Source of the DNA: a virus
Virus record (IMG/VR): IMGVR_UViG_3300042507_002011
Coordinates: 1-29,528 of that record
Length of the DNA stretch: 29,528 bases
Direction: 5' to 3' (one strand)
In this document: piece after piece, positions 1 to 7,245 of the stretch
How the letters are laid out: the number at the start of each line of letters is the position of its first letter
How positions within the stretch are numbered: the first letter of the stretch is position 1
Notes under the pieces: generated by a model
What the model was told of the DNA's origin: nothing
Seen by the model: only the letters and a program-made list of their open reading frames with translations
Databases searched by the model: none
Made by a program: the position numbers and the translations under genes

Positions 1-1
1 A

Positions 2-850
2 GCGCAGTCTCTTATTCTCGGCGCAATGCGCGATCCTGCGATTGCAGAAAGTCCTGAATATGCGATTGCATTTAATCGCATGTTCGGCCCGAAGCTGGTG
101 CAGGCTTTCAACCCTGCAACGCAGCAGATGGAATACACATACACGACGCCTCCTCTTCCGGCTGGCGTCATTCCTCCGCGTGGCATGGCGCAAGCTCCGG
201 CAGCTGGTGGCGCGCCGCAAGCTGGCGCTCCGGCAGCGCAAGGCGCTCCTGCTCCCGGCACAACAGCTCCTATCATCTCGCAGCGTCCGCCAGAGCCGAA
301 GCCTCTGACGGAAGATCAAGCGCGTGCAACAGGCTTCGCAAAGCGCATGGTCGAAGCATCTGCGATCCTCGATCCTATGGACTTCGGTGATGCAGCAAAG
401 CCGGGGACACTTGAAGCGATTATCGGTCCGCGTGTTGGTCAGATCGGGTCGAACTTGATGCGGAGCAACGATCGTCAACTCTATCGCCAAGCTCAGGAAA
501 ACTGGGTTCGCGCAAATCTTCGTAAAGAGAGCGGCGCGGTCATTGGTCCTGAAGAAATGCAGAAGGAAATCGAAAACTATTTCCCGCAGATTGGTGACGG
601 TCCCGGTGTCATTGAGCAGAAGCGTCGTTCGCGTGAAGCGGCAACGCAGGGAATGATTACCTCTGCCGGTCCCGGTGCTGAACGTGCCGGCATCAAATTC
701 AAACCATACGAGCCTCCGTTTGAAGTCAAGATCAAGGCTCTGCCTCCGCAAGAGCTGTTGCAGCTTGATACGACAGGGCTGACTGATGCACAGAAAGCAG
801 CCTATCTCGCACGCTTGCGTGAATTGAACATCGGTGGAGGTCGTCGCTAA
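2..850 (+). CDS. Virion-internal (ejection-type) structural protein, 5'-truncated
   Basis: The reading frame is open to the left edge, so the annotated Met at 26 is probably internal and the true start lies outside the window. The N-terminal third of the visible part is low-complexity, rich in Pro, Ala and Gly. The second half carries a block (around ENWVRANLRKESGAVIGPEE and NYFPQIGDG) that I recognise from large internal or ejected proteins of tailed phages. It overlaps the next gene by one base (TAATG), so the two are co-translated. Role in DNA ejection is inferred from position and that block; no enzyme motif is visible. Confidence 0.6.
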   Translation, partial: AQSLILGAMRDPAIAESPEYAIAFNRMFGPKLVQAFNPATQQMEYTYTTPPLPAGVIPPRGMAQAPAAGGAPQAGAPAAQGAPAPGTTAPIISQRPPEPKPLTEDQARATGFAKRMVEASAILDPMDFGDAAKPGTLEAIIGPRVGQIGSNLMRSNDRQLYRQAQENWVRANLRKESGAVIGPEEMQKEIENYFPQIGDGPGVIEQKRRSREAATQGMITSAGPGAERAGIKFKPYEPPFEVKIKALPPQELLQLDTTGLTDAQKAAYLARLRELNIGGGRR

Positions 851-2547
851 TGGCTGAGAAACTTGATTACGACGAACTCATCCGCAAAGAGCGTGAAGCT
901 CTCATGCAAAAGTCAAACAGCGGCATGTTCGACAGCCTTGCTCGCGGTGCTGGTCTTGCCACTCGAGCTGTTGCGCCGATCGTCGCTGGCGGCGCTGCTG
1001 GCGCTGCTATGGGTGCGCCGCTTATGGGCGTGGGTGCTATCCCCGGCGCGATCGCTGGTGCAACGGCGGCTGCATTTGCTGAACCGCTTTCTGATCTTGC
1101 TGTGTCTGCATATAACTATTTCACAGGAAGCGATCAGCCAAAACCATCGCAGGCGATCGACCAGCTGTTGACAAGCGCAGGCGTGCCGGCTCCTGAAAGC
1201 GCGCAAGAGCGTCTTGCATCGACAGCCTTGCGTGCTGGTGCAGAGACGATGACAGGCGCTCGCACGGCTCGCATGGCAGCTGACGCCTTGCCGCAGATGT
1301 CACAGGTTGCGCGTCCCGTTATGGAAACGCTTGCAACTCAACCAGCCTTGCAGACTGCTGCATCCACAATCGGCGGCGTCACAGCGCAAGGTGCGCTTGA
1401 AGCCGGCGCTCCTCCGGCCTTGGCTCTTCCGGCTGGCGCTGTCGCCGGTTCTCTGCCGTTCATGGCGCGTCCCGGCAACTTCTTCCCGAACACGGGTGGA
1501 GAAATTCGCGCTGCAAACGTCCGCACATTGCAGGATGCAGGCATCCCGATCACTCCCGGTCAGGAGCTTGGCAATCCTGCGGCGCAAGTGACCGAAAGCG
1601 TCATGCGGTATCTGCCAACATCTGCGCCGACTGTGGCGCGTGTCGAAGATCAGCAGATGCGTGCGTGGACGCGCAATCTGTTCAAACAAGCAGGCATCGA
1701 AAGCGACATCGCTACGCCTGAAGTGCTGAACAAGGCGCGTCAGGATTTTGGGAAACGGTATGACGCGCTTGAGGCAAAAACGTCACTGAAGGGTGACGGC
1801 GATCTGTTCAACGATCTGCTTCAGATTGAGCAGAACTATGTCGTGGGCTTCCCCGATACGGTCAAGCCGACATACAAGGCGCGCGTTGATGAAGTTCTGA
1901 AATACGCAGCCGGCGAGAAATCCGCAGACGGCAAGACATATCATCGCCTGCAAAGCCAGCTCTCCGAAGAAATCGCCCGCGCAAACCGCAGCACGGAGCC
2001 GTGGGCGGCGTATTACGGCGAGGCGATGCAGGGCCTTCAGGGTGCTTTGGCAAGAGCGATGGAGCGATCTGCTCCTGAAGGCTTGCGCGATGAATGGCGC
2101 ACGCTCAACAAACAGTATGCGATCTTCTCGCGCATCGAGGACACTATGGCGCGAGCTGGTAACGATAAGCTGAACACTGGCTTCATTCCGCCTCAGCAGA
2201 TCGGTGCCGTCGAGCGCGCTCGCAACCCGCGTCAGTGGGTTGAGGGCGGCAACGACTTCACGAACCTAGTTCGCGCTGGTGCAGGCGTGTTGCCTGATCC
2301 CGTTCCGAACTCTGGCACGGCGCAACGCAGCTTCGTCCAAGACCTTTTGACGGGTGGCAAGCGTGGGGCTGCTGCTGGTGCTGGCTATGGTGCAGCGCAA
2401 GCATCCGGCGTCACTGCTATTGATCCGGCGCTTGCTTTGGGCCTTCCGTATCTGGTCTCAAAGGGTTGGTATGCTCCCCGCCTTCGCCCTGAAATTCAGG
2501 GGCTTCTCGGAGCGCAGGCGATCCGTGGAGCTAACGAAGCAGATTAA
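850..2547 (+). CDS. Large virion-internal or DNA-ejection-type protein
   Basis: 565 residues. Residues about 30-75 form a Gly/Ala-rich hydrophobic stretch (repeated GAA/GxxxG steps), and a second one lies near 500-530. Such stretches are typical of phage proteins that leave the virion and insert into or cross the host membrane. The middle is charged and helical. The start overlaps the stop of the preceding gene by one base. It is the last gene of the left late operon and is followed at once by a strong terminator. No catalytic motif was recognised. The structural role is inferred from order, composition and the upstream ejection-type gene. Confidence 0.55.
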   Translation: MAEKLDYDELIRKEREALMQKSNSGMFDSLARGAGLATRAVAPIVAGGAAGAAMGAPLMGVGAIPGAIAGATAAAFAEPLSDLAVSAYNYFTGSDQPKPSQAIDQLLTSAGVPAPESAQERLASTALRAGAETMTGARTARMAADALPQMSQVARPVMETLATQPALQTAASTIGGVTAQGALEAGAPPALALPAGAVAGSLPFMARPGNFFPNTGGEIRAANVRTLQDAGIPITPGQELGNPAAQVTESVMRYLPTSAPTVARVEDQQMRAWTRNLFKQAGIESDIATPEVLNKARQDFGKRYDALEAKTSLKGDGDLFNDLLQIEQNYVVGFPDTVKPTYKARVDEVLKYAAGEKSADGKTYHRLQSQLSEEIARANRSTEPWAAYYGEAMQGLQGALARAMERSAPEGLRDEWRTLNKQYAIFSRIEDTMARAGNDKLNTGFIPPQQIGAVERARNPRQWVEGGNDFTNLVRAGAGVLPDPVPNSGTAQRSFVQDLLTGGKRGAAAGAGYGAAQASGVTAIDPALALGLPYLVSKGWYAPRLRPEIQGLLGAQAIRGANEAD

Positions 2548-2573
2548 ATCCAACCTATTGCGATCCGTTACCC

Positions 2574-2601
2574 GAACCCCCTGCAAAGGGGGTTCTTTTT
2601 T
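2574..2601 (+). terminator. Rho-independent terminator of the left late operon
   Basis: A perfect 8-bp stem, GAACCCCC / GGGGGTTC (2574-2581 with 2588-2595), has a 6-nt loop TGCAAA and is followed by six T residues (2596-2601). It lies 26 bases after the stop of the preceding gene. This is the clearest terminator in the window. Confidence 0.93.
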
Positions 2602-2715
2602 GCACTTACCGCATCGCTGATTGCACGAAAATCAACTAGATAGCACACGCGGGCGGTTCTCACATGAAGGTGGGATATCACTCTAAGTGCATTGATATCA
2701 TTGCATGTTAGTGAA

Positions 2716-2753
2716 GGCTTTACCCGAAACCGTTACCCGGCACGGGTAAAGCC
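2716..2753. repeat. 11-bp inverted repeat just past the integrase stop
   Basis: GGCTTTACCCG (2716-2726) and CGGGTAAAGCC (2743-2753) are perfect inverses separated by 16 bases that contain another GTTACCCGG. Read from the integrase side it could form a hairpin, but no T-run follows on either strand. A protein-binding arm site is therefore at least as likely as a terminator. Confidence 0.6.
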
Positions 2754-2759
2754 GGGTCA

Positions 2760-3836
2760 TTACCCGTTCACGATGCGATCCATGCTGTCGGCAAGCTCTT
2801 GATCGTCGCCTGTCAGGACGCCGGCATAGACGGTCATCGTCACCTCGACGTTCGCATGACCTAGACGCTCGGAGACAGCCTTCAGCGGCATCTTCTCGCG
2901 CAGCAGATGTGTGGCATGAGCGTGACGGGTGGAGTGCAGGCAATAGCCTTCGTCGAGGCCGATCGCACGCAGGGCGTCTTTCATGGCGCTGGTCATGTAG
3001 GACAGCGTCGGACGATCGCCCCAAACGGTCTGAAGGACGTGCTTGTCTGGCTTGCCAGATGCCGCCTTCAGCTCATCCCATAGGGACTTTGGCATGCGGA
3101 TGGAGCGCACGGATTTGGCCGTTTTGGGCTTCTTCTCGTATTCGCTCGCGCCGACGCGAACAACCGTTCTGGCGACATGGATGATGCCGGTCTCGAGGTC
3201 GATGTCGGACCAGCGCAGGGCGCACATCTCGCCACGACGCATGCCTGTGGCAAGGGCCAGACGGACCATGCGGCCAAGGAACGGCTTGTCTGCTGCGTAA
3301 GCAAGCAGCGCCTTGATGTGGCGCTTCTCAAGCGGTTTGCGGGCTTCGCTGTCGCCTTTGGGAGCGGAGACCCGCTTCATCGGGTTCTTGGTCAGGACGC
3401 CGGCTGTCACAGCCTGATTAAACATGGCTTTGAGATGGTGATGCGTGATCGTCATCGTCCCGGCAGCAACCTTGCGGATGCGGGTCAGGTAGAAGTCCTC
3501 AATGTCGTCCTTGGTGATGTCACGCAGGCGGCGTGAGCCGTAGTCGGCAAGAAACGGCTTGATGAGGTTTTCTTGGCTCTGGAAGGTCAGCTCGCTGATC
3601 TGGTTGAGGGCGACACGGCGGTTCTGCCATTTCGTCCAGTGCTGCTTCACGGTGTCGTCCGTGATGTGGACGAGATCGCCGGAGCGGTGATCTTTCAAGA
3701 TTTCGATCTTGCGGGCCTCGGCATCAAGCGCCGTGCCTTTTAGCGTCTCGGTGCGGAACTTCCGCTTGCCGTTCTCCTTGGTCTCGATGCGGATGCGCCA
3801 GACGCCGGGGCTACGTTCAAACAGGGTCACGTTCAT
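2760..3836 (-). CDS. int: Tyrosine-family site-specific integrase
   Basis: 358 residues from the chosen ATG at 3836, which has a good Shine-Dalgarno (GGAGAAA, 6-nt spacing); an upstream in-frame Met at 3890 lacks one. Residues 1-50 resemble an arm-binding N-terminal domain, about 65-160 a SAM-like core-binding domain, and about 170-345 the catalytic domain. Catalytic residues are visible: Arg in ATGMRRGEM (about R200), a Lys in the KTAKS hairpin, HSTRH (H301/R304), GHANV (H327) and Tyr337 in TVYAG. It should integrate and excise the phage DNA by recombining attP with a host attB. It is transcribed leftward towards the putative attP, and its promoter carries one of the 17-bp operators. Length and motif order are normal for phage integrases. 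Confidence 0.97.
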   Translation of the reverse strand: MNVTLFERSPGVWRIRIETKENGKRKFRTETLKGTALDAEARKIEILKDHRSGDLVHITDDTVKQHWTKWQNRRVALNQISELTFQSQENLIKPFLADYGSRRLRDITKDDIEDFYLTRIRKVAAGTMTITHHHLKAMFNQAVTAGVLTKNPMKRVSAPKGDSEARKPLEKRHIKALLAYAADKPFLGRMVRLALATGMRRGEMCALRWSDIDLETGIIHVARTVVRVGASEYEKKPKTAKSVRSIRMPKSLWDELKAASGKPDKHVLQTVWGDRPTLSYMTSAMKDALRAIGLDEGYCLHSTRHAHATHLLREKMPLKAVSERLGHANVEVTMTVYAGVLTGDDQELADSMDRIVNG

Positions 3837-3861
3837 GGGTTTCTCCTTCCCGTTACCCCGA

Positions 3862-3890
3862 ACAATAGTCGTCTTGTGTGCTAGACGCAA
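3862..3890 (-). promoter_or_regulatory. Integrase promoter (TTGCGT - 17 bp - TATTGT)
   Basis: On the minus strand TTGCGT (3890-3885) is followed after exactly 17 bp by TATTGT (3867-3862), 26 bp before the int start codon. The -35 box is the outer half of a 17-bp palindrome, so a bound regulator would block RNA polymerase. A copy of GTTACCC (3852-3858) lies between the -10 and the Shine-Dalgarno. Confidence 0.65.
3874..3890. promoter_or_regulatory. 17-bp operator-like palindrome, site C
   Basis: TTGTGTGCTAGACGCAA; its reverse complement begins TTGCGTCTAG, identical over ten bases to the site at 6071. It matches that site at 14 of 17 positions. It covers the -35 box and spacer of the integrase promoter. 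Confidence 0.6.
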
Positions 3891-3895
3891 GCGGT

Positions 3896-3924
3896 TTGTG
3901 TGTGGCGCGCAGCTATGGCATAAA
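3896..3924 (+). promoter_or_regulatory. Candidate promoter for the 3950 gene with a degenerate operator
   Basis: TTGTGT (3896-3901) is followed after 17 bp by CATAAA (3919-3924), 25 bp before the start codon of the rightward gene. The 17-mer at 3896-3912 (TTGTGTGTGGCGCGCAG) matches the operator family at 12 of 17 positions and is centred 22 bp from site C. The divergent int and 3950 promoters may thus share one regulator. Confidence 0.4.
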
Positions 3925-3949
3925 GGGACGGTTTTGAGGGGCTAGAAGC

Positions 3950-5899
3950 ATGGCCGAAGTTATCGAACTCGTCAGAAACGCGATCCGCTCCATCTCCGAA
4001 AAGACGAGGCAGGACGCCTATCGTCTTTTGGTCGATGGCGGCATGAAGCCAGAAGATGCGGCGCGTAATGCTGACCGAGTTGCGGACAAGGTAAAGATGC
4101 GTTCTGCCGTGGCTGCTGCCGTCCCGACGATGGGCGGGCAGCTGGTCGAAGGCGCAATCGACAGCGCGCAGTTCTTCGACGACGCAATCCGTGGTCGTGT
4201 GCAGCCTTCTCTGCTTGATCCAGAGACGGGCGAGACCGTCAGCAATCCGGCTTACACAAGAGGCATCCTCGACCTAGCCATGAACATTGGCACGCCGTCG
4301 ATGGCTCGATCCGTCACACGCGGAGGGCGCGTCGATCCGAACACGCTCGGCATCTTCGGCACGACAGACGCGCGCAAGGCTCCGCTCGAAACGCTCGACG
4401 CCGCAAAGGCGATGCAGAAGCAGGGCGCAGATGCGAATGACATCTGGCGGCAGACAGGATGGGGCTTCGACCCTACCGATCAGAAATGGAAATTCGAGAT
4501 CGACGACAGCGCATCGCGCGTCAGCGATCAATTCGCACAACGCGATCGTGGTCGTGGATTTACTGAACGCGGAAAAGTGAAGACGGTCGGTGAGGCTTAC
4601 GACCATCCAGAGCTATACGCGAACTACCCCGACACAGCTCGCACGCCTCTTGTGATGAACCGTGATGTGCAAAACAGCGCAACGGTTCGCGGTCTTTACG
4701 ACCATCGCAACAAAACGATGGACGTTCGTCGTGGCATGGATGACGAGCTGATGCGCTCGACATTGGCGCACGAAGCGAACCATAACGTGCAGGGCATTGC
4801 CGGCATGACGCGAGGCACAAGCCCCGAAGCTGCCGGCTCATACGAAGCCTATCGCTACAGCCCCGGTGAGGGCGGTCCGTTCGGCTCGTATAACGTCGAG
4901 AAGCGTTTGAGCATGACGGCAGACGAACGCCGTCGCACAACGCCTTTCCAGACAGCTGACGCAGACTTCGGCGGCTCGGTTCCGACAGGCGATGCGCCTT
5001 CGATGTCGGCTGGCCGTCCTCCGCGCATTGATCTCGGCGGTCCTCCTGTCAGCGGCATCCTTGATCTCTCGGGCCAGTATTCGCCCCGCAGCGGCCTGCT
5101 GGCTCCCGGCTCCGGCTATACGCCAGTTCCCGGCAAGCCGGGTGTCGTGACGATCCCCGGCATCGGTCAGGTCGAAGCGCGTCCTGTCGGACTGCTCAAT
5201 CAAGCTGCCGACGCATACATGGCGAAGACCGGCAACCCCGGCGCGCATCGAGCTGCATCGTTCCCTGAGTTCGACGAAGCGAAAGCTACGCGCATCGCCA
5301 ATGCTTTCGAGGCGATGCCGCACAACCCGTCTGACCCTGCCGTGAAGCGCAGCTATGACGCGCTGATCGACGAAACGCTGGCTCAAGGCCGTGCGCTTCA
5401 GGATGCAGGCGTCGATATTCGCTTCCTGAAGGAAGGCATGTCTGATCCTTATGCAAAGTCGCCGGCAATGGGATATGCCGATCTCGTCAAGAATAACCGT
5501 CTCTATGTGTTCCCGACAGACTTCGGCTTCGGCTCGAGCGCAGCTTTCGATCCGGTCGATAACCCGTTGCTGAAGGGCATCGGCAAGTTCGGTGATAAGC
5601 CGAACGCTGTGGCGAACGATGCCTTCCGTGCCGTTCACGATCTCTTCGGACACTTCGCTCCCGGCAATCCGTTCTTCCGCCACAAGGGCGAAGATCGCGC
5701 ATGGAATGTTCACGCTCGCATGTTCTCGCCGGAAGCTCGAGGAGCTATGACGACAGAGACACGCGGGCAGAACAGCTGGCTGAATTTCGGTCCTTATGGC
5801 GAGTTCAATAAGACGGCATCCGGCGCTGATACGCGCTACGCAGATCAGAAGATCGGGCTGCTGCCGGATTGGGTTTGGCGGGACGAAGAGTTCCGTTGA
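3950..5899 (+). CDS. Large polyvalent-type phage protein with a zincin-like HEANH motif and a conserved C-terminal domain
   Basis: 649 residues. Residues about 1-60 are helical. About 140-190 contains IWRQTGW...KWKFEIDDS, a signature I associate with domains of large phage polyvalent proteins. A metallopeptidase-like motif HEANH (274-278) sits in a typical setting, RSTLAHEANHNVQ. About 310-430 is a Pro/Gly-rich linker. The C-terminal 200 residues include AVHDLFGHF (562-570) and TETRGQNSW (601-609), highly patterned and probably enzymatic; I cannot name this fold. It stands alone between int and the early operon under its own putative promoter. Such proteins are often injected with phage DNA or act early against host factors; that role is inference. 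Confidence is high for the gene, moderate for the zincin, low for function. Confidence 0.75.
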   Translation: MAEVIELVRNAIRSISEKTRQDAYRLLVDGGMKPEDAARNADRVADKVKMRSAVAAAVPTMGGQLVEGAIDSAQFFDDAIRGRVQPSLLDPETGETVSNPAYTRGILDLAMNIGTPSMARSVTRGGRVDPNTLGIFGTTDARKAPLETLDAAKAMQKQGADANDIWRQTGWGFDPTDQKWKFEIDDSASRVSDQFAQRDRGRGFTERGKVKTVGEAYDHPELYANYPDTARTPLVMNRDVQNSATVRGLYDHRNKTMDVRRGMDDELMRSTLAHEANHNVQGIAGMTRGTSPEAAGSYEAYRYSPGEGGPFGSYNVEKRLSMTADERRRTTPFQTADADFGGSVPTGDAPSMSAGRPPRIDLGGPPVSGILDLSGQYSPRSGLLAPGSGYTPVPGKPGVVTIPGIGQVEARPVGLLNQAADAYMAKTGNPGAHRAASFPEFDEAKATRIANAFEAMPHNPSDPAVKRSYDALIDETLAQGRALQDAGVDIRFLKEGMSDPYAKSPAMGYADLVKNNRLYVFPTDFGFGSSAAFDPVDNPLLKGIGKFGDKPNAVANDAFRAVHDLFGHFAPGNPFFRHKGEDRAWNVHARMFSPEARGAMTTETRGQNSWLNFGPYGEFNKTASGADTRYADQKIGLLPDWVWRDEEFR

Positions 5900-5972
5900 T
5901 TTTCTGACGCCTTCTGCCATTCTCCCCTGACGGGTAGAGCCATGCTCCCCGTTGGCGCGTCCTCCCGACGCC

Positions 5973-6014
5973 GGGGGCGTTCTGTATCTCCTCTCCTCCC
6001 GACAGAACGCCCCC
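5973..6014. repeat. Perfect 13-bp hairpin with a pyrimidine-rich loop
   Basis: GGGGGCGTTCTGT (5973-5985) pairs perfectly with ACAGAACGCCCCC (6002-6014) around a 16-base loop containing TCCTCTCCTCC. No T-run follows, so it is not a standard terminator. It lies in the 240-bp gap after the 3950 gene and before the early promoter. It may end transcription by another mechanism, stabilise an mRNA 3' end, or be a structured RNA with an anti-Shine-Dalgarno-like loop. Confidence 0.6.
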
Positions 6015-6070
6015 ACCCCATTTCGGGCCGATCGGGCAAATCTTGAGCGTGATTTGATGTCGATTTCTCT

Positions 6071-6087
6071 TTGCGTCTAGGGCGCAA
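6071..6087. promoter_or_regulatory. 17-bp operator-like palindrome, site A
   Basis: TTGCGTCTAGGGCGCAA, with TTGCG/CGCAA arms around a CTAG-containing centre. Its first six bases can serve as the -35 of the early operon promoter; a weak -10, TATGTG, follows after 16 bp (6093-6098). It is almost identical to the site at 12452 (one difference in 17). Confidence 0.65.
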
Positions 6088-6139
6088 GGCGATATGTGTT
6101 GTGCATGGCGATCGACGGGATCGCTGCGAACAAGAGGAA

Positions 6140-6328
6140 ATGAAATTGAGCAAGTCGCCACTCGCACGCTACGCCAAAACTCTGAACACACTTTCGTCCG
6201 TCGATGTTGCGCGCATCTCATCAATGGTCCGTAAGGGCCATAGCGCGCAGGGCATCAAGTCAGAAACGCCTTTCACCTTGAAGCAGATCAATGCGGTCTT
6301 CGCATTGGTCAGCATGCAACAGCAATAA
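6140..6328 (+). CDS. Small early protein, unknown function
   Basis: 62 residues from ATG 6140, with an AAGAGGA ribosome site just upstream; a longer frame from 6071 would start inside the operator and is rejected. The product is basic and predicted helical (KLSKSPLARYAKTL...). It is the first gene after operator/promoter site A, so it would be among the first early products. A 12-codon reading frame at 6105-6143 overlaps its start codon as ATGA, a possible but unproven leader. I recognise no family. Confidence 0.7.
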   Translation: MKLSKSPLARYAKTLNTLSSVDVARISSMVRKGHSAQGIKSETPFTLKQINAVFALVSMQQQ

Positions 6329-6343
6329 AACAGGAGAGAAAAA

Positions 6344-6544
6344 ATGACACAGCTCAAGACATACGAAAACGTCTATGTGGCGATGGAGCAGCAGGCCGAT
6401 CGCACATGGCTCGTCTTCAACAAGGTTCGCGGCATCTACGAAGACCGCACCTTTCGCACCTATGACGCAGCGCGCAACACGATGGTCGAGCTGACAGAGC
6501 GATACAAGATCATCGCTCGCGGCAAAAACCCGTCATACGTTTGA
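6344..6544 (+). CDS. Small conserved-looking hypothetical protein
   Basis: 66 residues. A strong ribosome site (CAGGAGAG) precedes the ATG. The sequence alternates short strand-like and helical segments (TWLVFNKVRGIYED, then a basic helix) and contains no cysteine, signal or membrane segment. It is the second gene of the early operon, 15 bases after the first. No family recognised. Confidence 0.7.
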   Translation: MTQLKTYENVYVAMEQQADRTWLVFNKVRGIYEDRTFRTYDAARNTMVELTERYKIIARGKNPSYV

Positions 6545-6555
6545 GGGAGGGAGCA

Positions 6556-6909
6556 ATGACAGACACACCTACAAAACGCGACGGCAACGCCGAACTGCGC
6601 GAACACTGCGAACAGATTGCGGAGCGCCTTCGCACAGGCGTTTTCGATGACTTTGAGCCAGAGGAGGAGGGCGAAGAGCCAACAGCTTATGACTTCCTGC
6701 AAGACGCTCTCGACATTGAGTATGTCGTCAATACCAAAGGTGAATATCTCGGCGCTCGCGTTCTCGTTGCATTTGGCGGACCGAACATCTGGATCAACAC
6801 ACGCTCTGGCATGGTTGAAGGCGCATGGTGGGGAACGCGAGCAAATGTTCCGTTCTATGACGGCATAGGCTTAGACGACGCCTTAGAAGAACTCTGGAAC
6901 TGTCGCTGA
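6556..6909 (+). CDS. Acidic early protein, unknown function
   Basis: 117 residues from ATG 6556, placed behind GAGGGAGGG; a TTG five codons upstream is less likely. The first 55 residues are strongly acidic (FDDFEPEEEGEE). The second half is strand-rich with several Trp and Gly (GGPNIWINTRSG, VEGAWWGTRA). Small acidic early phage proteins often mimic DNA or bind host factors, but nothing here proves that. It ends 12 bases before the next gene. Confidence 0.7.
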   Translation: MTDTPTKRDGNAELREHCEQIAERLRTGVFDDFEPEEEGEEPTAYDFLQDALDIEYVVNTKGEYLGARVLVAFGGPNIWINTRSGMVEGAWWGTRANVPFYDGIGLDDALEELWNCR

Positions 6910-6921
6910 GAGGAACAACAA

Positions 6922-7227
6922 ATGCGCTCTTTATCTCACGGTGAATTTATCAATGCGGTGCAGGCCATTCGTGGCCGCACCGATCTCTCAGAGCGTGAAC
7001 GCGCTCGTCGCATCAACAAGCTAATGGAGGAGCAACGTGGCAACAAACGAGATGATCGCTCGATCGAGGGCAATCTTAATGGCTCGAGCGGCGATTACTG
7101 CACGCGACAAGAAGGAGGAGCCTCGTTTTATCAAACGTCGAAAGAAATCCGTGTCCCACACATCCTCTGGATCGCCCTGTTCTGGTCGATCGTGATGATG
7201 TTCATCGCAGAAAACTTTATTCCGTAA
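6922..7227 (+). CDS. Small protein with a C-terminal membrane segment; possible frameshifted pair
   Basis: 101 residues in one frame, with AGAGGA upstream of the ATG. The N-terminal 40 residues look natural (charged helix, SERERARRINKLMEE). The C-terminal HILWIALFWSIVMMFIAEN is a convincing membrane helix. The stretch between (about residues 45-75) looks like out-of-frame sequence, whereas another frame there, starting GTG 7037, reads naturally. This may be two genes linked by a -1 shift or an indel. Treat the 101-residue product with caution. Confidence 0.5.
   Translation: MRSLSHGEFINAVQAIRGRTDLSERERARRINKLMEEQRGNKRDDRSIEGNLNGSSGDYCTRQEGGASFYQTSKEIRVPHILWIALFWSIVMMFIAENFIP
7037..7195 (+). 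CDS. Overlapping alternative reading frame with its own ribosome site
   Basis: 52 codons from GTG 7037, preceded by GGAGGAGCAAC. The first 37 residues (MATNEMIARSRAILMARAAI..., ending in a basic KRRKK) look like a genuine helix leading to a positively charged membrane-anchor flank. The last 15 residues look out of frame. A -1 shift near 7140-7160 would join the basic stretch to the membrane helix encoded in the 6922 frame. It may be the real start of a small membrane protein. Confidence 0.4.
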   Translation: MATNEMIARSRAILMARAAITARDKKEEPRFIKRRKKSVSHTSSGSPCSGRS

Positions 7228-7245
7228 CAGAAGGAACCCTATGCA

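Larger units (their letters stand above)
2565..2766. other. Probable attP region with arm-type TACCCG repeats and a core-like palindrome
   Basis: This roughly 200-bp stretch between the late terminator and the 3' end of integrase contains no gene. It holds several copies of a motif related to (C)GTTACCCG: 2565-2574, 2730-2739, 2757-2766, plus GCTTTACCCG at 2717-2726 and its inverse at 2743-2752. A near-perfect 18-bp palindrome, TGCATTGATATCATTGCA, lies at 2688-2705 with two mismatched positions. Clustered short repeats beside an imperfect palindrome next to int are the usual layout of arm and core sites for tyrosine integrases. The exact crossover core cannot be set without the bacterial attB sequence. 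Confidence 0.5.

Noticed and set aside
2602-2715. tRNA gene or tRNA 3' end as attachment core
   Set aside because: No T-loop, acceptor pairing or CCA end could be found in this stretch.
4838-6016. 392-codon open frame on the minus strand opposite the polyvalent protein gene
   Set aside because: It mirrors the coding strand gene, has an Arg/Ala-rich composition typical of antisense frames, and has no ribosome site.
6105-6143. 12-codon possible leader peptide overlapping the first early start codon
   Set aside because: Too short to support without conservation or expression data; the ATGA overlap may be chance.
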